A stretch of 64,000 nt of DNA, taken from contig CM066035.1 of assembly GCA_033557465.1 (NCBI GenBank), positions 898,101,309 through 898,165,308 on the forward strand, written 5' to 3'. Below the pieces are notes generated by a model, which saw nothing but the letters and a program-made list of their open reading frames with translations, did not search any database and was not told where the DNA came from. The stretch comes from Ichthyophis bannanicus (lineage: Eukaryota; Chordata; Amphibia; Gymnophiona; Ichthyophiidae). A program made the translations under genes and the position numbers. This document shows, one piece after another, positions 52,970 to 63,756 of the stretch (within the stretch, counting starts at the first letter, position 1; every line of letters starts with the position of its first letter).

Positions 52970-54720
52970 TAGGGTTACCAACCGACCAGTTTTAGTCAGG
53001 CCCAGCCGGTATGAGCTGTAGGCCGGCTGCCGGCAGAACAGTAAAACCACCCAATGAAGGACTAGTTTTTGGCCGACCACCGTCCTCGGTTTTCCCCTGC
53101 GCTACCTGCCCAGCCTGCCCTTGTCCTGCCACCACTTTCCCTGTTCCCTTGGCAGCATCATTGGACTTCCAATTTAAATAAAAAGGTGTGTCTTTGTGAC
53201 TCCGCGGTTGCATGGCAGTTCTGGTCCCTCCCTCCTCTGATGCGAGCATACATCAGAGGAGGGAGGGGCCAGACCAGCCATTCAAGCGTGGATCGCCAAG
53301 ACCTGCTTTTTTTAAAATTGGAAGTCTGCTGCCACCGCCAAGGGAACAGGAAAAGAGCAGTGGGGCAACGACAAGCCGAGGAAGCAGCATGGAGGGGAGC
53401 CGGCTGGACATGAGGAGGTGGGGTGAGCTGGGGAGATGCTGGGCATGGGTTATAAGGGTAGAAGGGCTATGCTGGACATGTGGGGGATAAGGACAAAGGG
53501 GGTATGCTGGACATGAGAGATAAAGAGGAGATGCTGGACATGGGGGGAGGAAGAAGGGACAAAGAGGGGAGATGTTGGACATGGAGGATGGGGACACAGA
53601 CAGAAGATGGTGGACATGGGGGAAGGGATAGGAAAATTCTGGATGGAGGAAGGGAAGCAGGACGGGGAGAGGGGTTGGTGCTGAACATGGGGTAGAGAGG
53701 GGCAGAGTTAGTGAAAGACTAGGAAATAAGAGGCTGGAGAAGGAGAGAGCTGGGAAATGGGAAGGATGGGGTGAGGGAAAGAGATGGAAAGCTATAGCTA
53801 GATACAGTAAAAAGAGTGAAATTGAGAAGTGGTTGGTAAGAAGAAGGAGTGAAATCTGGATAGAGAAGTAGAAAAATAAATGGAAGGAAATAAAAAAAAA
53901 GAGATCAGTGTTAAAAACATATAAGGGAGGAAGTGAATAAAGGAGGAGAGAGAAGAAATGGCAAATGGAGAGCAGACTTAAAAGAGTTAAGAGAGGGTAG
54001 AGGAAAATAAAAACCAGAGACTGAGACCAACACAATTAGAAAAATAAAATGACCCGACAACAAAGGTAGAAAAAAGAATTTTATTTTCTATTTTGTAACT
54101 GGAAAATGTTGGTATTTGGAAAGTACATCTGCCAGGAGTCAGAATTGGTGTTGGACATAGTTAGGGCCTAGCCCAAGGCAAAAATTTTAGAAGGGACCCT
54201 AAAGCCTGCTAGCAAGCTGTGCCTTTTTCACTCTCAGATAGATCTGAGGCCTCCTCTTGCTTGGGGGTCCAGGATAATTGCCCTAGTCGCTTCCTGGTTG
54301 TTTCCCTCTTAATGCCAATCCTGACATCTGCTGTCTTTTGTTTTGTACGATATAAAGGGAATTACATTTCTTTCTGTTTCTCTGCTGTTACACTGCATGC
54401 AGGGTCTGGCTTTCTGAGATTTTAGCTTAATTTTTGTCAACATATTTCAATATTCACTTTGTGATCACTTATTAGCGAAGGCCTCTCTGTAACGTATGTG
54501 TGTGTGACCGAGGCTAGGTATTGGTATGGAATTTCTGTTTAAGAATGTGTAGTAAGTGGGTTTGTTCAGCTTTCCTAATAGGTTTATTGATGTTTTAGGG
54601 CCCACTGCAATGTTTATGGTGCAGCTTTTTTCTAGGAAGGGTCCTTGTGTGAGTTTTGGAAGTTAGTACTGGCATGGTAGATTTACTCTGCACAGATTGT
54701 TGGGGAAGAGGACGTGGTTC
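52970..54720. repeat. Relative of the minisatellite hAT family
   Basis: An inverted repeat at about 53135-53355 (TCCCTTGGCAG, ACTTCCAATTT, GGTCCCTCCCTCCTCTGATG and their inverses) is followed by an array of GATGCTGGACATGGGG-like units (53400-53700), then a purine-rich part and a tail (54050-54700) with AAATAAAATGA, GGGAATTACATTTCTTTCTG, CACTGCATGCAG and GTGTGAGTTTTGGAAGTTA. The order palindrome-array-tail equals hAT member 2. Termini were not found. Confidence 0.65.
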
Positions 54721-54884
54721 AGCGGATGCAGAATATATGTTTGGATTTAATGCCGTATGGGAGAACAGAGGTGTGCTGAAGGGGACTGTGGCTAAATAGG
54801 TGCTGAAGAATCCAACCTCTTATGCCCCTCTTGATATAGTCTGCAGATGCCAAAGCCTGCACCATTGCCCTCTCTGCAGTTATT

Positions 54885-54985
54885 TTTTATGGGTGGCACA
54901 GGGTTGGGGCAGGGACCGTCTTTTATATGTGTCTGTACAGTGCTGCATAGCGCTATATAAATGATTAATAGTAGTAGTGGTAGGA
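54885..54985 (+). repeat. LINE/SINE tail with (TAG)n
   Basis: TGTGTCTGTACAGTGCTGC, ATAGCGCTATATAAATGATT and (AGTAGT)n form an L2-type 3' tail. Confidence 0.65.
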
Positions 54986-55079
54986 AGTGCTTGTGCAGCC
55001 TTCAGACTATGTTGTCCTTTCCCTTGGGTACTTCCAATTCTTCACCCCTTTGCCCTCTTAGGCCACTGTTCAACAACTG

Positions 55080-55455
55080 TCGTGGGATATTCAGTAGCAC
55101 TAACACGGCTACCGCTGCTGAATATCCACCGGTACCACCCCTACATACCCCAGCGCTAACCGGCCAGCATCGGAGCGCTCTGCGGCATTCCATGGACAGC
55201 ACCCAGGGAGAAATGGTCAGCGGCGATATTTAGCCACCGCCTGGCTATCCCTTGGGTAGGGCACATTAAAGGTCGTCCTAACTTTCATCACCAAAGCTAA
55301 CCGGGCAGTGGCTGAATATTGTCGCTACCCGGTTAGCTTCCAGCTTCAGTGGCCGACCCGGATATTCAATGCCAATATGCAGGTTTAGTGTTCAGCGGTG
55401 ACAGCTCGCCGCTCTAATCGTACTAGCCGCCAACGCTGAATACCGGGGCCTGTGT
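55080..55455. repeat. GATATTCAG-type repeat
   Basis: GGGATATTCAG near 55083 and GCTGAATACCGGGGCC near 55433 bound a GC-rich stretch with internal GAATATC phrases. It resembles the element at 61787-62089 in its CTGAATAT/ATATTCAG ends. Probably a diverged MITE. Confidence 0.45.
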
Positions 55456-55689
55456 CTTTAACTAGGATAACCCATGGTTCATTCTACTGCCTCATTTCAT
55501 TTATTCGATATTTCACCTGCCTTTACGAAAGCCCAAGGCAGGATACAATAAAAACAAACATAATACAAACGTACATCATCATAACACAAACACAAGAAGA
55601 CAGTAGTAAATCAGAACAAAGCTAAGACATATTAACAATCCTGGAGAAATAAAAAATGGTTTCACTGTCCTCCTAAAACCCATAAGCTA

Positions 55690-57285
55690 TTAGTGTAGCT
55701 GGGTTTAAAAAAGGGTTGACAAGTTCCTGGAGGAAAGGTCCATAAACCATTATTAAGAAGGCACCCAGGATATCAATGCTTGATCCAGTACAAGCATTGT
55801 GGAACCTGTGTCTTTTGGGGAAACTGCTAGGTACTGTGATGAGGAGAGTATGGCTGAGCCCATGGAAATAATCAAAAATCTACCTTTAAGGAAAGAGACA
55901 GGCAGCGAATCCATAGCTTGCAGAGTGCAGGAAAAGAGAAAAAACACGCAGTTGCTGAAGGCAGGCCACACCCAAGCTCTGCTAACCTAAGGGCAGGCTT
56001 GGAAACTAATGAAAAACACCTGAGCAGGGGGCAGTGCACGATAGGAAAAAAACAGCTTTATAAACCCAGAGGAACAGGAAGGAAGGGGAGTTCACCAGAG
56101 AGTTCACCGGGGAGTTCGATCAGGAATTCAATCGGGGATTCGATCGGGGAATTGACCGGGGAGTCAGAGTTGACCACAGAGACTGCTGGGGAGAGAAGCA
56201 CCCAAGAAAGACCCAGAGAGTTCACCAGGGAGGAGACCGGTGGAGACTTCCATGGGGACTTCAGAGGTGAAGGCAACACCCCAAGAGAAAGTCAGGCTTG
56301 CAGGAAAAGTACCAGTAGTTCTGAAGCCAGCAGAGGTGTGGCTGGGAGAATTACTGGCCAGCAGCAGAATGCAGTTTCTACAGTTCGTGGACCAGCTCTA
56401 AGGGTTCAAGCTCCCAGAAGGTACAGCTAACAGTGACCTGAAACAGTTGGAGGCACTGTGGCATTTAATTCAGAAAAAGAATCTTCACCTTCCAGGTGAA
56501 AACCTTGCTCACAGTAGAAAGCCTCAGTGGAGAAAGTTCAGGGGCTTTTAGAGTGCATTGAGCCAGAAGCGTTGCATAGAGCTTTAGAGTCAGACGTACC
56601 GGCAGGAGATCCAGAGGAAATGCAGGTAGATTGTTCTGAACCTGTTTCTATGTCTGAAGATTCATTAATGGACTGTTCATGGTGTCAAAGAGCTAAATAA
56701 AAGCTTCTGGAGAAAGGAAACCCTGTAACTTGAAAACCCCAAAGCATTAAGAAAACAGGGAGAGTTACTCTAGCCAGGAAAGCTAAGAACCCTGTTTAAT
56801 GCAGAGAAGACATTTACTTTTGTTTGAAAAAAAAAGAGGACGTATTTGTTATGTATATAATGAGAGACAGCAGCATGTGTTAAGAGAGCCTTCTAAAGCA
56901 GTTTCAGTCTTTGGTTTCATGGAATTTCCTGAGGAATATTGTTTGGAGAAGAATCCTGTTGCCTTCTGTTAAGCCTTAGTGTTTTTGGAAAAAAAATTAA
57001 GAAGAAATAAATTCCTGTTTGCCTTTGAAAAAACCTTCGGTTTCCATACTTCTGTTTTTGAACAAGTAACACAACTACAAGTCCCAGAAGCCCAGGCTCT
57101 GGACGAGGATAACATAATCTTTATTTAAAGACTAACAAGGGCATCCCTACGCCTATAGGCCGCGGCCTGGGCTAGGGTCCCCCACAGTACGTATGACCTA
57201 GATTGGCCACTGTTGGAAACAGGATACTGGGCTTGATGGACTTTGGTCTGACCCAGTATGGCATATCTTATGATCTTATGTTCTT
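55690..57285 (+). repeat. CR1 3' end split by a solo LTR
   Basis: 55690-55834 holds TTGACAAGTTCCTGGAGGA, TGTGTCTTTTGGGG and CTGCTAGGTAC. 57191-57285 resumes with GACCTAGATTGGCCACTGTT, GGAAACAGGATACTGGGCTT and GACCCAGTATGG. Together these are the CR1 3' terminal consensus, as at 3365-3595. Confidence 0.85.
55835..57186 (+). mobile_element. Solo LTR, 1352 bp, with 4-bp TSD
   Basis: It starts TGTGATGAGG and ends TCCCCCACA, flanked by GTAC (55831-55834 and 57187-57190). TTTATAAACCC at 56052 could be a TATA box, and AATAAA at 57006 a polyadenylation signal, both in plus orientation. Short repeats GAGTTCACCGGGGAGTTCGA-like follow the TATA (56090-56170). A 170-codon frame (55918-56430) spans the TATA and repeat, so it is unlikely to be a gene. 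The 4-bp duplication suggests a Ty3/gypsy-like LTR. Confidence 0.75.
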
Positions 57286-57289
57286 ATCA

Positions 57290-58395
57290 GTAAAATGAAT
57301 GGGTAGAAGAAGCCTGTTCCACAAAAAAGGGCAAAGAACATGAGAATGTCCTAGCCCATATTCTTATTGAGTGGAACAAATTAGCCTGAGGCAATTTAAC
57401 CAAACAAGTGTTGCTAAAGCAAGTGACTTGAGGAAGAAAGTGCTCCTGTACAAGGATAGACAAATAAATATCTGGGGCACAATCAATGAAAGATCCTAAA
57501 AGCCACAATCAACAACTTAAACTTAATATGTTGGACAACAGGTAACCAATGAAGAGATTCTAAAATAGGGGTAACATGATCTCTTGGCCCAGCTCTTACC
57601 GGAAGCTTTGCTGAGCATTCTGTGGCCAAGTCAACACCCAAATAGGGAGCCTGAATACTGAGCATTACAATAACTCAATCGTGTAAGATCTAGCGACTGT
57701 ACAAGAGTTGTCAGATCTTCACACTCAAAAAAGGTACAAATTTTCTTCAGCTGTCGCAGCTAGAAAAACCAAACTTGCACTACCTTGGAAACTTGCGGCA
57801 AAAAAGTCAATGAACTATCCAGCTCAAATCAGAAACTACAGACTTGTTCCTTAACTACCAATGGAATCTTCTAGCAAGACAAAAAAGGTTGTAAGTAAGA
57901 AAAGCATGGGTAAGGAACCCAAAGCGCCTCCGTTTTCTGACAATTCAGAATTAACTTATCATCCCTCATCCACTGATCTGTCAAGCAAACAAGCCTCAAG
58001 CCTTCATAGCTGCCTTGCCCAAGCCCTGCCCAATGAAAGATACTATAACTGAATATCTGCAAACATCTGAAAATAGATATCTTGCTTTTGTAAAAGAAAG
58101 GCCAAAGGTTGAACATAGAGATTGAACAGAAAGGGAGATAATAATGCCCCCCCAAAATATATTGGACAAATGTCTGATAGCTTCAAACCAACTTCCAGAA
58201 ACTGGGTATGTTCAGTGAGAAAAGACTTAAACCACTGTAAAGGTTTCGTGCTGATCTCAAAAGCGGCCAGCAATATATAATAATCAAGCTGATCAAACAC
58301 CGCGGAAAGATCCAACAATAAAAGGAGCGCATCAGCCCCTGATCCAAATAGGACAACAAATGTTCATGTATTGCCATCAAGGCTTCTAATTTGGA
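57290..58395 (-). pseudogene. L2-like LINE RT and C-terminus
   Basis: The minus strand shows LDLSAVFDQLDYYIL (palm A), LQWFKSFLTEHTQFLEVG, GALLSPFLFNLYVQPLAF (motif B), FADIQLLFS (catalytic motif reading FAD-I), then LTRLSYCNAQ, HVTPILESLHWLPVVQ and FKLLIVAFRIF. Many stops and frameshifts break it. Next to it begin CR1 pieces on the opposite strand. Confidence 0.78.
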
Positions 58396-58715
58396 CCTAG
58401 GTGTGGTTGTGTCTGATGATCTTAACAGGTAGAAAAGGCGACGGCAAAAGCTAGAAGGATGCTTGGTTGCATAGGGAGAGGAACGGCCAGCAGAAGAAAG
58501 GAGGTGATAATGCCTCTGTATAAGTCTTTGGTGCGACCTCATTTGGAGTATTGTGTGCAATTCTGGAGACCGCACCTTCAAAAGGATGTTAACAGGTTGG
58601 AGGCTGTACAGAGGGTGGCAACTAAAATGGTTAGTGGTCTTCATTATAAAGCATATGAGGACAGACTTAAGGATCTTAATATATACACCTTAGAGGAAAG
58701 ACGGGATAGAGGTAC
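58396..58715 (+). pseudogene. CR1-like RT C-terminus, displaced
   Basis: LGCIGRGTASRRKEVIMPLY, then SLVRPHLEYCVQFWRPHLQK and VQRVATKMVSGLHYKAYEDR are the CR1 RT C-terminal blocks. They normally follow the RT palm, but here they come before the N-terminal part (58716 on), so the order is permuted. Confidence 0.8.
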
Positions 58716-59957
58716 AATAAAATGGGGGGATAAGACATTTTTCAGATATGTTAGTGAGAAGAGGAAGGGCAAAAGTGGTATTGTGAGACTCAAGGGTGAA
58801 GGGGAGGAATATGTAGAAGCTGATGAGGATAAAGTAGAATTGCTTAACAAATATTTCTGTTCTGTGTTCACAGATGAAGAACCAGGAGCAGGACCTCAGA
58901 AAACACCCACAAACAGGAACAAAAGCGAGGGACATCTTGAACAATTTTCAGAAGACCGTGTTAGTGAGAAACTAGCTCAACTTAAATAAGACAAAGCGAT
59001 AGGACCGGATGGGATACACCCTAGAATACTGAGGGAGCTTGGGGATGTTCTAGCAGCTCCACTGACTGACTTTTTCAATGCCTCATTGGAGTCGGGAGTG
59101 GTGCGAAAGGACTGGAGAGAGGCTCATGTGGTGCCTTTACACAAAAGGGGAAGTAAGGATGTGGTTGAAAACTACAGGCCGGTTAGTTTAACTTCGGTGG
59201 TGAGTAAATTATTGGAAACGCTGCTGAAAGAGAAAATAGTGAAGTTTCTGGAGTCCAGTGGATTACAGGATCCGAGGCAGCATGGATTCACCAGAGGCAG
59301 GTCTTGTCAGACAAATCTGATTGATTTCTTTGACTGGGTGACCAGGGAGTTGGACCGAGGGAGAGCCCTAGATGTGGTGTATTTAGATTTCAGTAAAGCC
59401 TTTGACACCGTTCCTCACAGGCGACTTATAAATAAACTGAGCACCCTAGGGATGGACCCTAAAGTTACTGCTTGGGTTAGAAATTGGTTGTGTGGGAGGT
59501 GATAAAGAGTACAAGTAAATGGAGCTCACTCTGAGGAGAAGGATGTTACCAGTGGTGTGCCCCAGGGATCTGTCCTTGGTCCGATTCTTTTTAACATCAT
59601 TGTTAGTGATATAGCAGAAAGGCTGTCGGGTAAGGTTTGCCTCTTTGCGGATGATACCAAAATCTGCAATAGAGTAGACACCCAGGAAGGTGTAGATAAC
59701 ATGAGGAGGGATCTAGCTAAGCTTGAAGAATGGTCTAGAATTTGACAGCTGGGATTTAATGTTAAAAAATGTAAGGTTATTCATTTGGGCTGCAGCAATC
59801 CAAGGGAGCAATATGGTATAGGGGTGAATTACTTTTGTCCACTAAAGAAGAGCGGGACCTAGGCGTGGTTGTGTCTGATGATTTTAAAGTAGCTAAACAG
59901 GTAGAAAAGGCGATGGCAAAAGCTAGAAGGATGCTTGGGTGCATATGGAGAGGAATG
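58716..59957 (+). pseudogene. CR1-like LINE RT
   Basis: Blocks in order: LLNKYFCSVFTDEE, then after a stop near 58987 IGPDGIHPRILRELGD, WREAHVVPLHKRGSKD, VENYRPVSLTSVVSKLLETL, QHGFTRGRSCQTNLIDF, DVVYLDFSKAFDTVPHRRL (palm A), SGVPQGSVLGPILFNI (motif B), CLFADDTKICNRV (catalytic FADD at about 59645) and FNVKKCKVIHLG. Stops occur near 58987, 59500 and 59743. The palm is close to consensus, so this is one of the younger CR1 copies. It breaks at 59957 into inverted sequence. Confidence 0.88.
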
Positions 59958-60645
59958 CTTTTTTGATTGCAGATACTGTCCTCATCTCTACCACCTCCAC
60001 TGGGAGACTATTCCATGGATCCACCACTCTTTCCGTAAAAAAATATTTCCGCATATCACTCCTGAATCTATCCCCCTTCACCCTCATCCCATGTCTCCTT
60101 GTAGCAGAACTTGCTTTCAATTGAAAGAGGCTCTCCCCCTGCACATTTATGCCACGGAGGTATTTAAACATCTCAATCATATCACCTCTATCCCGCCTTT
60201 CCTCTAAGGTGTACATATTAAGATCCTTAAGTCTGTCCTCACATGCTTTATATTGAAGACCACTAACCATTTTAGTAGCAACCCTCTGTATGACTCCACC
60301 CTGTTTATATCCTTTTGAAGGTGCGGTCTCCAGAATTGCACACTATACTCCAAATAAGGTTGCACCAAAGACTTATACAGAGGCACTATCACCTCCTTTT
60401 TTCTGCTAGCCATTCCTCTCCGTATGCACCCAAGCATCCTTCTAGCTTTTGCTGTCGCCTTTTCTACCTGTTTAACTACTTTAAAATCATCAGACACAAC
60501 CACGCCTAGGTCCCGCTCTTCTTTAGTGGACAAATGTAATTCACCCCTATACGATATTGCTTCCTTTGATTGCTGCAGCCCAAATGAATGACCTTACATT
60601 TTTTAACATTAAATCCCAGCTGCCAAATTCTAGACCCTCCATAGC
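59958..60645 (-). pseudogene. CR1-like RT C-terminus, inverted copy
   Basis: Minus-strand frames read EERDLGVVVSDDFKVVKQVE, RRMLGCIRRGMASRKKEVI, SLVQPYLEYSVQFWRPHL and MVSGLQYKACEDRLKDLNMY, ending MRKYFFTERVVDPWNSLPVE. About 223 bp at 59735-59957 are inverted at 60418-60640, so the join forms a palindrome with a spacer of about 460 bp. Confidence 0.85.
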
Positions 60646-60753
60646 CCATTTCCCTGTAAAATAGTTATCTCCAATGTAATTTCAGTTTGTTCAATGTAAA
60701 CCGCACTGATGCAGAATAGCGCGGTATATAAGAGAATTAAATAAATAAATAAA
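60638..60753 (+). repeat. SINE 3' part (tail only)
   Basis: CCCTCCATAGCCCATTTCCC, TGTAAACCGCACTGATGC, GCGCGGTATATAAGAG and (AAATA)n match the 3' half of the SINE at 16445-16740. Confidence 0.8.
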
Positions 60754-60759
60754 AATAAA

Positions 60760-61205
60760 TATCTAATGCTCAACCTGAATTGTGTGTATTTTAGGCACAT
60801 GCAGCAGATCAGCTGGTAACTCGCCAGCAGCTGCAATAATGAACACTTGACATGAGCTCATAAGGTTTTGATGTGAGAAGGATGAATATGAAATTGTTTC
60901 ATTGAAAATCAAACAAGTTGAAGAAAACCTTTTTTGATAAGGAATAAAAGTTGTACTTAAGGAGGTAAAACAAGTGAACCAATGATTGATAAGGAAGCAA
61001 TGAGCATACAATCAAGTGAAATACTTTTGAGGAGCTATATACGCAGTTCTGATGGTTCCTTGTTATATATTTTTACATTTCTTTATCTATATTTACAGGT
61101 CCTCTCACGTGTTGGTTATAGTGATGAAGGATCAGTGTGGGTAACTGAGTTTTTTCCTTCAATTTATTGTTTTTTTTACTCTGTTCTGATGTAAATACGC
61201 CCATG
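60760..61205. other. No recognised feature
   Basis: AT-rich DNA with no motif, TIR or tail recognised. Confidence 0.4.
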
Positions 61206-61212
61206 TTTTCTA

Positions 61213-61522
61213 AGAGGGTAATCTTATGAACGTTTTTGCAAGTAAAATGCTTTTTTACACTTGCAAAAGGTCTCTAGTAAAATTAACTCATGCCTAAAGA
61301 GTCCAGGTTGCAAGCCGACATATATTTATAGAGTAGGCATGTTCAGGGCAGTGCCACAATTTATGAGGATATTTACGCTTAATGGCCACGTCTTCACTGC
61401 AGGTGTGGTTGCTGCATGATTTGTGTTAGCATTCCATAAAGACACTTAAATGCCCTTCGGTCTTTATAAAACAGGCACCTTCCTGCCCTATTAACCTAGA
61501 TGCCCTCTATAAAATTACCCCC
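61213..61522. mobile_element. MITE with AGAGGGTAAT ends
   Basis: Left AGAGGGTAATCTTATG and right ATAAAATTACCCCCC are inverted. CTA flanks both sides (61210-61212 and 61523-61525), a possible 3-bp duplication. A similar left end (GAGGGTAATTGTATAAAC) begins immediately after at 61526, without a clear right partner. Confidence 0.55.
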
Positions 61523-61786
61523 CTAGAGGGTAATTGTATAAACTCACACCTAGTTAACGTGCATTTCCATGTATGTATTTCAAGCCTATTCAAGAATATG
61601 CATACTTGACTTTATAAGTGACGCTCTCTTTTTTTAACATATTTTGAACATGTCAAGTTGCTGTTCTTGTTGTATGTACTGCCAAATGTGTGTATTTTTC
61701 CCACGGCCTTATACATATTTGCAAAAGGCTCCCGGGCTGATATTTAAAATGGTTTAGCTGATTAACCAGGAGCACATAAACCTCAC

Positions 61787-62089
61787 TGAGGGGGATATTC
61801 AGGGGCACTAACCAGTTAGCTGAATATTTCTTCTAGCCGCCAGGCACTTCCGGAGAGTGCCGGGGTGGTCCTAGCACTAATCTGGTTAGCAGTGATTTTA
61901 ATAGCTGACCTAACTTTATGCAGTTTGGCTATTTGGAATGTGCCGCTGTCCGGATAGCTGAGCTGGTCAGCGCTGAAACCAAATATTCAGTGCTGGAAGA
62001 TGTCCAGATTCTGGTGCTGAATATGTGGTTTCAGTTTTGTCCACTGTGGTCAGGCACTTTACTGCCGTGGACTGAATATTGACCCCTCA
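61787..62089. mobile_element. MITE with GATATTCAG ends
   Basis: Left TGAGGGGGATATTCAG (61787-61802) and right CTGAATATTGACCCCTCA (62072-62089) are inverted. Internal phrases (GGTTAGC, CTGAATAT) resemble 55080-55455. No duplication is certain. Confidence 0.6.
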
Positions 62090-62454
62090 ATGTTCAGTGA
62101 GCCTTCTATAAAATATTTTGCAAATTTTGAACATCCCGACTTGGACGGACATGCCTTTTCCATCTTAGGCATCCAATATAAACTTAGGCTTCACATAGCT
62201 TCTCTTGCTTTATGCATATAATGCTCCAAAAATCTGATGTTTGCTTCATTTGTAGTTTACGTTATAATGGATTTATATTATTTTCAAGTTACGGGTTTTT
62301 TAGAGTCTTTACACACACAGGTATAATAGCCTGGTACCTGTTCTGGTGGAATCAAATATACTGTATACGTTTGTGTTACCTAGAAGTTATCAGCACAGAA
62401 AAGCTGGGGGGTGGGGAGGGGGTGGGGGGAAATAACAGAGTACTAGAGGAAATG

Positions 62455-62515
62455 GCATTTTATTTATGTATGTATGTATTTATTTTATTTAGCTGTACTT
62501 ATATACCACCTTTCA
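62455..62515 (-). repeat. L2-type tail, minus orientation
   Basis: (TTTATGTATG)-like repeats, then TTTAGCTGTACTTATATACC and ACCTTTCACC, look like an inverted L2/SINE tail cut short. Confidence 0.5.
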
Positions 62516-63589
62516 CCGATTTTAATTTTTTTGTATTGGGGGTGTTTTATTGATATTTATCAGTTAAAAACAAAATCAGAAACCCTTTATATTAGATATA
62601 TTAACAAATCTTAGCCCATCATGTTAAATTATTTAATATGAAGACAGTGAGAAACAAGATTTCTGGTGGACAGTCAGAATTAGCCTAAAGTTTTTTTTAC
62701 GAGAGAGGAGTTCAAGCAATTAGTTTGGAGATCCCCAACTTTTTTGGTTGTATGGACTCCTTATCAACCTCTAGAAAGTTCAGGGACTCCCACTTCATCC
62801 CTACCACTCTGCCTGGACCCCTTCCTCTCGGCGGCAAGCCTGTACAGAAATGAAGAGTTAATGGGTCACTAGATTCTGTAAAATCAATCTCTTAACTTCT
62901 GGGTTTCCAGCTGACAGCTGTGTAAAAGATTTATAGTGATTTATACTTGAAAGTTACATCTGCCTGATGTAATCATATCGCAGGAAGATAAACAAAGGAG
63001 TGGAAGCATCTGTGAGAAGGCTTAGGAGAGTCACCAAGACAAAACTCCCGTATTCCCCATAATCCGGCTTTATTTGCTTTGTTCGAGTTCTCTGATAGTT
63101 ACATGGAGACTGATATCTCTAAACGAGGAATTTAAGAAAAAGACAGAACATTTTTTTATCCTTTTTGTTCCATGGAATGTCGTCATCAAACCCCTGTCAT
63201 AGGTTAATTGGATTAATCTTATGCCTTTTCTCCAGTTATCTAGAAGGAAAAATTAGGCTACAAAAGTATGAAAGGCCTGTCAGTCCGTTCTCTGGAGTTT
63301 TGAAGTAGCTTTTTTCCTCTAAGGCTCTAATTTTCTGCAGGTGAAAACTTCAGCAGAAAGTACTGCAAAACAATTTCTAATAGCGTGCTGTTTTATAGGT
63401 CCGCTCGTGCCAAGTGTCTATGTGCATGGGCACGTGCTATGTCTGCTTCTGGACAATCAGGAGCTAAACAGCATGCCTACCTCTGAAAAGGTGAATTTAT
63501 GTGGACCATTTACTCTGCTGACCCAGCACCCCCTCTCCTTTGGAATACCTCTTTTCAACCAGGCCCTGAGTATGTGCACTGTGAAAACC
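62516..63589. other. No recognised feature
   Basis: No protein motif, TIR pair or promoter recognised. A frame of 102 codons at 63341 has no known domain. Confidence 0.4.
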
Positions 63590-63597
63590 TGTGTACC

Positions 63598-63756
63598 TAG
63601 GGCCAGCCCCAGAGTTGGTCAAGGTGCTGGTGTCCTTGGGAAACCTTAAGTCTTATGTTCCCCCTGCCTGTCAGACTCCATTGTTTAGCTTTGAATGTCC
63701 TCCTCTTTGCTTCCCTAGGTGGCTGCCTAGTTCGCCTAGTGGTTGGGCCGGCCTTG
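63598..63756. mobile_element. hAT MITE, 159 bp, with 8-bp TSD
   Basis: Left TAGGGCCAGCCC and right GGGCCGGCCTTG are inverted hAT ends of the CAGGGCCGGCCC type used by the elements at 4309 and 22805. Perfect TGTGTACC copies flank it (63590-63597 and 63757-63764). Confidence 0.8.

Noticed and set aside
53253..54035. 260-codon minus-strand frame, Ser/Pro/Leu-rich
   Set aside because: It lies antisense to a purine-rich array, so pyrimidine-rich codons avoid stops by composition. No domain or conserved block is visible.
55918..56430. 170-codon frame in the solo LTR as a gene
   Set aside because: It overlaps the likely TATA box and a short tandem repeat (GAGTTCACC-like), which accounts for the repetitive middle of the product.
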